From Thermoplasmata archaeon (GTDB lineage: Archaea; Thermoplasmatota; Thermoplasmata; Lutacidiplasmatales; UBA184): a stretch of DNA of 7,831 nucleotides. The notes beneath the pieces are model-generated. The model made no database searches. It had not been told where the DNA came from and saw only the letters and a program-made list of their open reading frames with translations. Position numbers and translations under genes: made by a program. Shown piece after piece: positions 1 through 6,629 of this stretch. The stretch lies in NCBI GenBank assembly GCA_030039865.1, contig JASHUS010000171.1:1-7831 (forward strand), written 5' to 3'. Within the stretch, counting starts at the first letter, position 1. Every line of letters begins with the position of its first letter.

Positions 1-429
1 CCGACTAAGGTCGAGCTTGAGATCGCCGGGGAGCGGATCGTCGTCGACGGGTGGCCCGAGCACTTCCCCCGGCCCCCCGGACCGGTGGACGTCGGCGGGG
101 AACGCTGGACCGTCAAGGTCGTCGCGGGGCCGGCGGGACGAACGTCGCCCGCTCCGACCGCGCCCCCCGCTGCGGCGACCGTGCCCCCCGCGACCGAGGG
201 CCCCGGCGTTCCCGTGATCCCGCCGATGCCCGGCAAAGTCCTCGAGGTCCGTGTCCGGGACGGCGACCGCGTCCATCGGGGCGACGTCCTTCTGCGGCTC
301 GAGGCGATGAAGATGGTCAATGAGATCCTGAGCCCGGCCGATGGGACCGTGCGCGAGCTCCGGGTCTCGGCCGGGACGAACGTGCGCGCCCGCGAGCCGA
401 TGATGTTCGTCGAACCGGACCCGACCTGA
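1..429 (+). CDS. Biotin carboxyl carrier protein/domain, 5'-truncated by window edge
   Basis: The frame is open from the first base, so the N-terminus lies outside the window; 142 residues are visible and the stop is TGA. A GTG at 85 could be a start, but codons 1-28 look like coding sequence in the same frame, so I treat the gene as partial. Visible residues about 1-43 form a beta-rich segment, followed by a Pro/Ala/Thr linker (about 45-70) and a biotinyl domain (about 72-140). That domain has the PMPGK entry motif and the biotin site EAMKM, whose acceptor lysine is visible residue 104. By family knowledge the protein carries carboxybiotin between the carboxylase and carboxyltransferase active sites of an acetyl/propionyl-CoA carboxylase, or of a pyruvate carboxylase or decarboxylase subunit. 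The sequence does not say which. It could be a free carrier protein or the C-terminus of a longer subunit. It converges on the zinc-ribbon gene, with a 25-bp gap. Confidence 0.9.
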   Translation, partial: PTKVELEIAGERIVVDGWPEHFPRPPGPVDVGGERWTVKVVAGPAGRTSPAPTAPPAAATVPPATEGPGVPVIPPMPGKVLEVRVRDGDRVHRGDVLLRLEAMKMVNEILSPADGTVRELRVSAGTNVRAREPMMFVEPDPT

Positions 430-454
430 AGCGGTCGGCGGGGGACGGGCCCGG

Positions 455-805
455 TCAGACGGTGCGGACCGCGTGCCCGCACGCGGGGCACACCGCCGCT
501 CCCGGTGGAAGGTTCCTGCCGCAGTAGATGCAAAAGCCGACCGGTCCCGCCGTGGTCCCGCTCCCCGACGACGGGAGCGCTCCCGGGGCGGATGGCGCGG
601 TCGTGCCCCCCGAGCGGCCGAAACCGCCGGTGGCCGGGTTCGTCCGGCCGACCCGGAGCGCGTAGACCAGCACGAGGCTCACGACGATCCATCCGAGGAG
701 CCCGTAGAACGCGTAGCCCGAGTACTGCGGCAGCTCGAAGAGGACCGCGAAGGCGACGACGATCGCCACGAGGTTGGCGATGGAGATCCACGTGCGGGCG
801 TTCAC
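455..805 (-). CDS. Small two-helix membrane protein with C-terminal zinc ribbon
   Basis: This is a 116-residue protein with a GTG start and TGA stop; no in-frame ATG gives a better start. Two hydrophobic segments at about residues 7-24 and 31-50 should form a transmembrane hairpin. A Gly/Ser/Thr/Pro-rich flexible linker (about 54-88) follows, then a compact zinc ribbon with CxxC pairs at C92/C95 and C106/C109 separated by ten residues. Short zinc ribbons of this type are common at the ends of archaeal membrane proteins, probably on the cytoplasmic side. The function is unknown and I do not recognise a named family. The frame has almost only G or C in third codon positions, like its neighbours, and the CxxC pairs make a chance frame unlikely. 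It is divergent from rtcB and convergent with the biotin carrier. The topology and the role in docking a partner or nucleic acid are inference. Confidence 0.82.
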   Translation of the reverse strand: MNARTWISIANLVAIVVAFAVLFELPQYSGYAFYGLLGWIVVSLVLVYALRVGRTNPATGGFGRSGGTTAPSAPGALPSSGSGTTAGPVGFCIYCGRNLPPGAAVCPACGHAVRTV

Positions 806-874
806 GTTCTCGCTCGAACATCCGGACGGGCGTACTTGGGGTTTTGGCTGGCAGCGAATTCCGGCCCGGCGGCC

Positions 875-882
875 TAAATAAT
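875..882 (+). promoter_or_regulatory. TATA-like box of rtcB, leaderless arrangement
   Basis: The octamer TAAATAAT is the only AT-only run in the gap between the zinc-ribbon gene and rtcB. Its centre lies about 26 nt upstream of the GTG at 904, which is the usual archaeal distance from TATA box to transcription start. The bases just before the GTG contain no purine-rich ribosome binding site. The transcript therefore probably starts at or within a base or two of the start codon. No clear BRE is visible upstream, where the sequence is G/C only. Confidence 0.65.
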
Positions 883-903
883 CAGCCTGTCTCGCGCGCC
901 GCC

Positions 904-2355
904 GTGCCGAATCCGCCCGCGCTCGTCCGCCGGGACGAGTTCACGTTCGAGATCCCCCGCGACGAGGCGGCCGGGATGCGCGTCCCGGGCGTCCTGTTCT
1001 CGGACAGCGCGCTGCTCGCGGGCGTCGAGGGGGACCCCTCGCTCCAGCAGCTCGCGAACGTGGCGACCCTGCCGGGGATCCAGCGGCACGCGCTCGCGAT
1101 GCCGGACATCCACTTCGGCTACGGGTTCCCGGTCGGCGGGGTGGCGGCGTTCGATCTCGTGGACGGGGTCGTGTCGCCGGGCGGGATCGGCTACGACATC
1201 AACTGCGGCGTACGGCTGATCCGCACGAACCTCACGGCCGAGGAGGTCCGGCCCCGCCTCGGGGCGCTGATCGAGCGGCTCTACCGCGAGGTCCCCTCGG
1301 GCGTCGGCTCGCAGGGCGGGCACCCGTTGAAGCGCACGGAGATCGACGAGGTGCTCGCCGGCGGCGCCGCCTGGGCGGTCGAGCACGGGCTCGGGCGCCC
1401 GGGCGACCTCGCCGTGCAGGAGGAGGAGGGGCGACTCGCGAACGCCGATCCCCGGGAGGTCTCCGACAGCGCGCGCAAGCGGGGCCTGAAGCAGCTCGGG
1501 ACGCTCGGCTCGGGGAACCACTTCCTCGAGGTCCAGCGCGTCGACGAGCTGTTCTTCCCGGAGTTCGCGGAGGTCCTCGGGCTCGTGCCGGACCGCGTCG
1601 TCGTGATGCTCCACACCGGTTCGCGCGGACTCGGCCACCAGGTCGCGACCGACTTCATCCAGCGGATGGACCGGCGCCTCCTCGAGCAGGGCGTGACGCT
1701 CGTCGACCGCCAGCTCTCCTGCGCGCCGGTCGCCTCCGAGGACGGGCAGCGCTATCTCGCCGCGATGGCGGCGGGCGCGAACTTCGCGTGGGCCAACCGC
1801 CAGGCGATCACGCACGGGGTGCGCCGCGCGTTCTCCGCGGTCTTCGAGCGGCCGGACCCGGAGCTCGACCTGTCGATCGTCTACGACATCGCGCACAACA
1901 TGGCGAAGGTCGAGGAGCACGCCGTCGACGGCGGACGCGCGAAGCTCCTCGTGCACCGCAAGGGCGCGACGCGCGCCTTCCCCGCCGGCCGGGAGGAGGT
2001 GCCCGCGGCGTACCGGCCGTATGGCCAGCCCGTGCTGATCCCGGGCGACATGGGCACAGCGAGCTACGTGCTCGCGGGCCTCCCGGCCGCGATCGAGCGC
2101 TCGTTCGGCTCGTCGTGCCACGGCGCCGGCCGCCGGCTGAGCCGCCACGCGGCCGTTCGCACCTTCCGCTACGAGGACGTGACCCGTACGCTTTCGAGCC
2201 GCGGCATCGTCGTGCGCTCGGCGACCCGCGAAGGAGTGACCGAGGAGGCGCCGGGGGCGTACAAGGACGTCGAAGAGGTCGTGCGGGTCGCGGAGGGCGC
2301 GGGGCTTACGCGCCGCGTCGCCCGGCTCGTTCCGCTTGGGGTCGTGAAGGGCTAG
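904..2355 (+). CDS. rtcB: RtcB, 3'-phosphate/5'-hydroxyl RNA ligase (tRNA-splicing ligase)
   Basis: RtcB joins RNA 2',3'-cyclic phosphate or 3'-phosphate ends to 5'-OH ends using GTP and Mn2+, and in archaea it ligates tRNA exons after intron removal. The 483-residue product matches the usual archaeal length (about 480) and stays recognisable to its end, with no intein. Active-site residues are all present: D98 and C101 in GGIGYDINCGV, N205-H206 in GSGNHFLE, H237 in MLHTGSRGLGHQ, H331 in DIAHNMAKVEEH, and H406 in CHGAGR. H406 is the expected guanylylated histidine, equivalent to H404 of the Pyrococcus enzyme. The frame extends upstream to 505, but that part is a shadow of the zinc-ribbon gene. 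GTG at 904 is chosen because homology begins just after it and a TATA-like box lies 26 nt upstream. An ATG at codon 25 would remove conserved N-terminal sequence. Its TAG stop overlaps the stop of the convergent sedolisin gene. Confidence 0.97.
   Translation: MPNPPALVRRDEFTFEIPRDEAAGMRVPGVLFSDSALLAGVEGDPSLQQLANVATLPGIQRHALAMPDIHFGYGFPVGGVAAFDLVDGVVSPGGIGYDINCGVRLIRTNLTAEEVRPRLGALIERLYREVPSGVGSQGGHPLKRTEIDEVLAGGAAWAVEHGLGRPGDLAVQEEEGRLANADPREVSDSARKRGLKQLGTLGSGNHFLEVQRVDELFFPEFAEVLGLVPDRVVVMLHTGSRGLGHQVATDFIQRMDRRLLEQGVTLVDRQLSCAPVASEDGQRYLAAMAAGANFAWANRQAITHGVRRAFSAVFERPDPELDLSIVYDIAHNMAKVEEHAVDGGRAKLLVHRKGATRAFPAGREEVPAAYRPYGQPVLIPGDMGTASYVLAGLPAAIERSFGSSCHGAGRRLSRHAAVRTFRYEDVTRTLSSRGIVVRSATREGVTEEAPGAYKDVEEVVRVAEGAGLTRRVARLVPLGVVKG
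2352..2355. other. Shared CTAG stop palindrome of two convergent genes
   Basis: The four bases CTAG supply TAG to rtcB on the plus strand (2353-2355) and TAG to the sedolisin gene on the minus strand (2352-2354). The two coding regions thus overlap by four bases with no intergenic space. No T-tract or hairpin suitable as a terminator for either gene is visible in the immediate flanks, so the two mRNAs should have complementary 3' ends. Confidence 0.9.
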
Positions 2356-5195
2356 GCGCCGGGTCCTCCGGCCCCCGGTGGCGGCGGCGCGGCGGGCGGG
2401 ACCGTGGGCGCGTCCGTCGGTCCCGGGGGCGGACCGCGCCGACGGCTCGCCGAGTGGATCGCGGCGATCGCGACGGCGGCGATGAGGGCCACGGCGAGCA
2501 CGAGCAGGGTCCAGACCGGCGCCGAGGGGTTCGAGGCATGAGCGCGGACCGTGACGTTCCACTCCAGTTCCGACCGGTCGCCCGCCGCGTCCGAGACGTT
2601 CAGCACGATCACGTAGCTGCCGGCCGCCGTGTACGAGTGCGTGGCGGTACGCCCTGAGGCCACGGTCCCGTCGCCAAAGCTCCAGCCGAAGGCGTACGGT
2701 CCCCCGGTCCCGCCCGTTGCCAGGGCGCTCACCTCGACCGTGAGCGGCGCGACGCCGGACGCGGTCGACACGTTCCCGGACGCGTCGAGCGCGGGGTAGC
2801 CGCTCGAGCAGGCGGGGGCAGGGGCGCCGCCGACGCCGATCCCGACCCCGGCGCCGAGACCTCCGTCCGCCGGGTCGGCGGAGTCCGCGACGACCACGGA
2901 CGCGCAGAACGCGCCCGCCACGCCGTACGTGTGGACGACCGAGGAGTCGCTCGAGGCGTTGAGGAACGTCCCGTCGCCGAAGTAGTAGGAGTAGGTGTAC
3001 GGGGCCGTCCCGCCGACCGCATCGACCGTGAACGCTACGGGCGATCCGACGTTGGCCGTCGTGTTCGACGCCGCGAGACCGACCGAGAGGAGGCTCCCTC
3101 CGCCCGCGATGACGAGCGCCGGCGACGAGGCAGAGCCGTTCCCCGACGAGTCGACGACGAACGACTGGGCCGCGTAGACGCCGGGCACCGTGTACGTGTG
3201 GGTCGCCGTCCCACCGGTCGCGAACCCGGCGGTCCCGTCCCCGAAGTAGACCCCCTCGAGGGGGTACGTCCCCGTGCCGCCCGACGCCCCGACACGGAAT
3301 GTAACGCTGAGTGGCACGCCGCCGATCGCGGGGGCCGCGGTCAGGTTCGTGGTCGGGCCCGACGCGAGCGGAAGAGTCTCCGGGGACAGGTCGCTCGCGA
3401 GGGCGGCCACGATCGGCGTACCGATCCCGGTGACCGGATCCCAGCCGACCCCCGCCGAGTATCCGTTCGACCCGGCGGTGATGTCGTGGAAATCGAGGAG
3501 ATAGTCCGGGCCGTTCAGGATCCGATACAGCTGCGGGTCGAGAAAGCCGAGGGCTCCGCCAGCTGATTGGTCGAGAACGGCCGCGATGCCCGCCCAGATC
3601 GGCGTCCCCACGCTCGTGCCCCGGACCCCGACGTCTGCGCCCCGGAGGATGATCGCCACCGCCGTGCCGGCGTCGAGCGCGACGTCCGGGACTCCTCGAG
3701 AGCCGGGCGAGGACGCGAGCCCCGTCTGCCACCAGGGGCGGGGGAACGTCGCGTACCCGCCGCCCGAGCCGCCCTGGTTCTGGCAGCCGGGGGACGACGC
3801 GCCCGTCGCGTTGCCCGACCAGGCGTACTCGCTCTCGTACGTGCCGTTGCTCGTGACGTTGAGCACGGAGCCGCCGACTCCGGTCACGTACGGATCGGAT
3901 GCCGGGTAGTTCGTCGCGACGCCGCTCGTGCCGTCGGCGGCGCCGCAGTCGCCCGCCGCGGCGAAGACGCTGATCCCCTCGGCCGCGGCGAACTCGAGGA
4001 CCGGGCTCAAGATCGCGTACGACCCGTCGCTCGACGCGTTGCAGGCCGAGCTGCACCGGGTGTCGAACGCGTTGTACACGCCGACGTCGGGCTCGCCCCA
4101 GCTCAACGAGATCACGTTGACCGTCTGGTGGGCGACCAACCAGTCGACGGCCTCGTAGAGCCCGATCCCGGCGTTCGGCGAGAAGGTGTAGTCGATCGTC
4201 GCGCCCGGGGCCGCCGCGCGCGCCCACTCGAGATCGAGCGCGTCCTCCGCGGCCCAGTCGGGGTTCACGCCCGAGCCGTTGAGGTCCGTCGTGGTCGGGA
4301 CGGGGTACAGAAAGTGGACCGTCCCCGCGTTCAGGCCGAACTGCGTCGCGAAGAAGCCGAGGTCGAGCTCGAGCTGGCTCTCCCCTTCGTCGGAGGAGTA
4401 CGCGTCGACGATGCCGACCGAGTATCCCGACCCGTTCGTGCCGGCCGCGAGCAAGGGCTCGAGGTCGTAGGCGGTCTCGACCTGGCACGGCGAGAGCCCC
4501 GACGCCCCCGACGAGCAGGCGGCCGCCGGGCCGGCCACGGGCACCGAGGAACCGGCCTCGGACACCGCCGGTTCGATCGCGGAGGAGTTCCCGAGTCCCG
4601 CCGCCCCGCTCCAGGGGATCCCGCCGGGGAGGACCGCGGGCGTCGGGTGGGAGAAGAACTCGGAGCCCGCGCCGGACCGATACTCCACGAAGGAAGTGTC
4701 GAACGCTCGGGCGACATCCGTGGCGGGTCCCGAGACGAAGAGCAGGAGGTGATCGGGGCTCACGGAGACGGAGAGGCCGTCCCCGACGAAGTACGACCGC
4801 GCCGCGTCGATCGCCGCCGGCTCCGCACCGTACCGGCGCGACAGGACCGAGTCCGAGAGAAAATGGGACGCCGCCGGCGAGCCGCTCGAGTACTCGGCCG
4901 CCACGTACGCTTCGAGTCCCGAAGAATCCTGCGAGGCGAGGCCGACCGCGACCGTGAGGGGCGTCGGACCGGGCAGCGGACCGATCTCGGTCGTCCCTTC
5001 ACCGGCGGCAAAGCCGGGCGCGACCTGGACCGCGGCCGGCCGGGCCGTGCCCGACCCGCTGACGGAGAGCGAGCCGCTGGCAGCGTCCGATGGCGCTATC
5101 GAAGGGCGATCGGACCGCACGTTCGCGCTCGTCGCGAGCACGACCAGCACGACCCACAGCGCGGCCCAGCGTCTCGGCGCGACGCGGAACACCAT
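2352..5195 (-). CDS. Membrane-anchored sedolisin (S53) serine protease with three PKD domains
   Basis: This is a 947-residue secreted endopeptidase of the sedolisin/kumamolisin family, whose members usually work at acid pH outside the cell. Order of parts: signal peptide (about 1-27, arginines then a hydrophobic core), pro-kumamolisin activation domain (about 50-200), catalytic domain (about 235-600), three PKD domains around FGDGT motifs (D653, D741, D842), one transmembrane helix (about 894-914), RRR, then a 27-residue Pro/Gly/Ala tail. The catalytic residues fit the family: E317 and D321 in EDALD, D416 in AAGDCGA as the oxyanion aspartate, and S528 in GTSVGTP. The segment DITAGSNG...GWDPVTGIGTP is the family's C-terminal calcium site. 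An ATG 21 codons upstream (5258) is in frame but would put a charged stretch ahead of the signal peptide, so 5195 is preferred. PKD domains probably act as a stalk holding the protease off the membrane. The substrate is unknown, presumably environmental or cell-surface protein. Confidence 0.94.
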   Translation of the reverse strand: MVFRVAPRRWAALWVVLVVLATSANVRSDRPSIAPSDAASGSLSVSGSGTARPAAVQVAPGFAAGEGTTEIGPLPGPTPLTVAVGLASQDSSGLEAYVAAEYSSGSPAASHFLSDSVLSRRYGAEPAAIDAARSYFVGDGLSVSVSPDHLLLFVSGPATDVARAFDTSFVEYRSGAGSEFFSHPTPAVLPGGIPWSGAAGLGNSSAIEPAVSEAGSSVPVAGPAAACSSGASGLSPCQVETAYDLEPLLAAGTNGSGYSVGIVDAYSSDEGESQLELDLGFFATQFGLNAGTVHFLYPVPTTTDLNGSGVNPDWAAEDALDLEWARAAAPGATIDYTFSPNAGIGLYEAVDWLVAHQTVNVISLSWGEPDVGVYNAFDTRCSSACNASSDGSYAILSPVLEFAAAEGISVFAAAGDCGAADGTSGVATNYPASDPYVTGVGGSVLNVTSNGTYESEYAWSGNATGASSPGCQNQGGSGGGYATFPRPWWQTGLASSPGSRGVPDVALDAGTAVAIILRGADVGVRGTSVGTPIWAGIAAVLDQSAGGALGFLDPQLYRILNGPDYLLDFHDITAGSNGYSAGVGWDPVTGIGTPIVAALASDLSPETLPLASGPTTNLTAAPAIGGVPLSVTFRVGASGGTGTYPLEGVYFGDGTAGFATGGTATHTYTVPGVYAAQSFVVDSSGNGSASSPALVIAGGGSLLSVGLAASNTTANVGSPVAFTVDAVGGTAPYTYSYYFGDGTFLNASSDSSVVHTYGVAGAFCASVVVADSADPADGGLGAGVGIGVGGAPAPACSSGYPALDASGNVSTASGVAPLTVEVSALATGGTGGPYAFGWSFGDGTVASGRTATHSYTAAGSYVIVLNVSDAAGDRSELEWNVTVRAHASNPSAPVWTLLVLAVALIAAVAIAAIHSASRRRGPPPGPTDAPTVPPAAPPPPGAGGPGA

Positions 5196-5220
5196 CGCTC
5201 CGGGAGAGGAACGCCGCCCG

Positions 5221-5226
5221 AGATAA
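5221..5226 (-). promoter_or_regulatory. Candidate TATA-like box for the sedolisin gene
   Basis: Read on the minus strand, the hexamer TTATCT lies about 28 nt upstream of the ATG at 5195, near the archaeal TATA-to-start distance for a leaderless or nearly leaderless transcript. It is one of few AT-rich spots in the 96-bp divergent gap. The match is weak, and I rate it mainly because it agrees with the start chosen from the signal peptide. Confidence 0.35.
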
Positions 5227-5254
5227 CCCCCTTCGTCCCGACTCGCCGGCGAAC

Positions 5255-5260
5255 TCATTA
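5255..5260 (+). promoter_or_regulatory. Weak candidate TATA-like element for the M50-priL operon
   Basis: TCATTA is the only AT-rich run placed suitably upstream of the GTG at 5292, about 34 nt away, which would leave a leader of a few bases. Nothing better was seen in the divergent gap. No convincing ribosome binding site precedes the GTG: AGGTCG at 5275-5280 is a partial match with long spacing. Confidence 0.25.
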
Positions 5261-5291
5261 CCCGGGCGCGGCGTAGGTCGCATGGATCGCC

Positions 5292-6629
5292 GTGAACCCC
5301 TACCTCGGCTACGAGATCGCGCTCGGTCTCATCGCCGCGTACTTCCTCGTGCTCTACGTTCTCCACCGCACCGGTCGGCTGGGGCCCGACCGCGCGCTGA
5401 CGCTGTTCGGGCCGGCGCTCATGACCAAGACGAAGCGCGGCCGCAGCGCGCTCGACCGCTGGGGCCGGTTCCAGCGGTTCTGGTCGGTCGTGGGCGACGT
5501 CGGGATCGCGCTCGCCGCGATCGCGATGGCGACGATCTTCCTGCTCCTGCTCTTCGGGGCGATCATCTCGACGCGGATCCCTTCGTCCGAGGCGCCCTCG
5601 GTGAACGAGGCGCTCGGGCTCCCGGGGATCAACCCGATCATCCCGCTCGGGTACGGGATCGTCGCGCTCGTCGTCGGGATCGTGCTGCACGAACTGATGC
5701 ACGGGATCCTCGCGCGGTCGCAGAAGATCGGCGTGAAGAGCCTCGGGATCCTCTGGTTCGTCGTACCGATCGGCGCGTTCGTCGAGCAGGACGATACGGA
5801 CATGAACGCGGCGCCCCGCCGCCCGCGCGATCGGGTCGCGGCCGCGGGCGTCCTCGCGAACTTCGCCCTCACGGTCATCTTCTTCGTCGCGATGTCCGTC
5901 GTGGTCTCCTCCGCGGTCACCCCGACCGCGAACGGGGTCGGCATCGCCTACGTCGAGCCGAACACTCCCGCGGCCAACGCGTCGCTCGCGGGCGGGGACG
6001 TGATCACCGCGGTGAACGGCACGAGCACCCCGACCCTGAACGCGTTCGAGAACGCCCTCGCGCTCACGAAGAAGGGCGAGACGATCGCGCTCGCCTACTA
6101 TTCGGCGTCGCTCGGCCGTTCGGTCGCGATCTCGATCACGCTCGCGGACAGTCCCACCGTTCCGGGCCGCGGCTACCTCGGGGTGGCGGTCGACTCGATC
6201 ACACCGGCCGAGCTGAAGCAGGTCTTCGTCTGGCCGCTCGGCTCGAGCCAAGGTCCGTACACGGGCGCCGTCGAGTGGGTCGTCCTGCCCCTCGCCGGTC
6301 TCCAACCGATCCAAGGGACGAGCGCGGAGTACTTCCACGTCACGGGACCGCTCGCCGCCGGCGGGTCCGCGACGTTCTGGATCGGCGCCAACCTCCTCTA
6401 CTGGCTCGCCTGGATGAACTTCCTGCTCGGCCTGTCGAACGCGCTGCCGCTCTTCCCGCTGGACGGCGGCCTGCTCTTCCGCGATTACGTCGCCTCGATC
6501 GCGGCCCGGCTGAAGCGCGGCTGGACGGCCGCCCGGCTCGACCAGTTCGCCACACGCGCGACCGCGGTCTCCTCGGTCTTGGTCCTGGTGCTTCTCGTAT
6601 GGCAGTTCATCGTACCGCACCTGATCTAG
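5292..6629 (+). CDS. Site-2-type intramembrane zinc metalloprotease (M50) with PDZ domain
   Basis: This is a 445-residue multi-pass membrane protein. The zinc-binding HExxH is H133-E134-L-M-H137 within a hydrophobic helix. The third zinc ligand is D391 in the FPLDGG motif, preceded by the usual Asn-containing NALPL segment in a late helix. Between them lies one PDZ domain (about 212-290), the layout of RseP/S2P-like proteases with a single PDZ insert. Further hydrophobic segments lie near residues 5-25, 72-95, 115-140, 180-208, 355-385 and 420-440. By family knowledge these enzymes cut transmembrane segments of substrates already trimmed on the outside, releasing cytoplasmic regulators or clearing signal peptides; the substrate here is not visible. 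GTG at 5292 is the first possible start after an in-frame TAG at 5274. It is divergent from the sedolisin gene and its 3' end overlaps priL by 31 bp, so the two are probably one transcript. Confidence 0.94.
   Translation: MNPYLGYEIALGLIAAYFLVLYVLHRTGRLGPDRALTLFGPALMTKTKRGRSALDRWGRFQRFWSVVGDVGIALAAIAMATIFLLLLFGAIISTRIPSSEAPSVNEALGLPGINPIIPLGYGIVALVVGIVLHELMHGILARSQKIGVKSLGILWFVVPIGAFVEQDDTDMNAAPRRPRDRVAAAGVLANFALTVIFFVAMSVVVSSAVTPTANGVGIAYVEPNTPAANASLAGGDVITAVNGTSTPTLNAFENALALTKKGETIALAYYSASLGRSVAISITLADSPTVPGRGYLGVAVDSITPAELKQVFVWPLGSSQGPYTGAVEWVVLPLAGLQPIQGTSAEYFHVTGPLAAGGSATFWIGANLLYWLAWMNFLLGLSNALPLFPLDGGLLFRDYVASIAARLKRGWTAARLDQFATRATAVSSVLVLVLLVWQFIVPHLI

Noticed and set aside
430..454. 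G-rich 25-bp gap considered as a terminator between convergent genes
   Set aside because: It has no T-tract and no convincing hairpin, so no archaeal terminator can be supported.
505..903. N-terminal extension of rtcB
   Set aside because: It runs antisense through the zinc-ribbon gene and the promoter, is Arg-rich, and is not part of any RtcB.
1788..2657. Plus-strand open frame of 289 codons spanning the rtcB end and sedolisin end
   Set aside because: It crosses two well-supported genes in other frames and its product is Arg/Gly-rich without motifs.
874..4488. Minus-strand open frame of 1204 codons across rtcB and the sedolisin gene
   Set aside because: It is antisense to rtcB and out of frame with the sedolisin. 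The translation is Arg-rich, repetitive and lacks any domain. Long antisense frames are expected in DNA this rich in G and C.
3567..5276. Plus-strand open frame of 569 codons
   Set aside because: It is antisense to the sedolisin catalytic and pro-domains and has shadow composition with no motifs.
5090..6598. Upstream extension of the priL frame, which would give a 901-residue protein
   Set aside because: It lies out of frame over the M50 gene, is Arg-rich without domains, and PriL homology begins just after the ATG at 6599.
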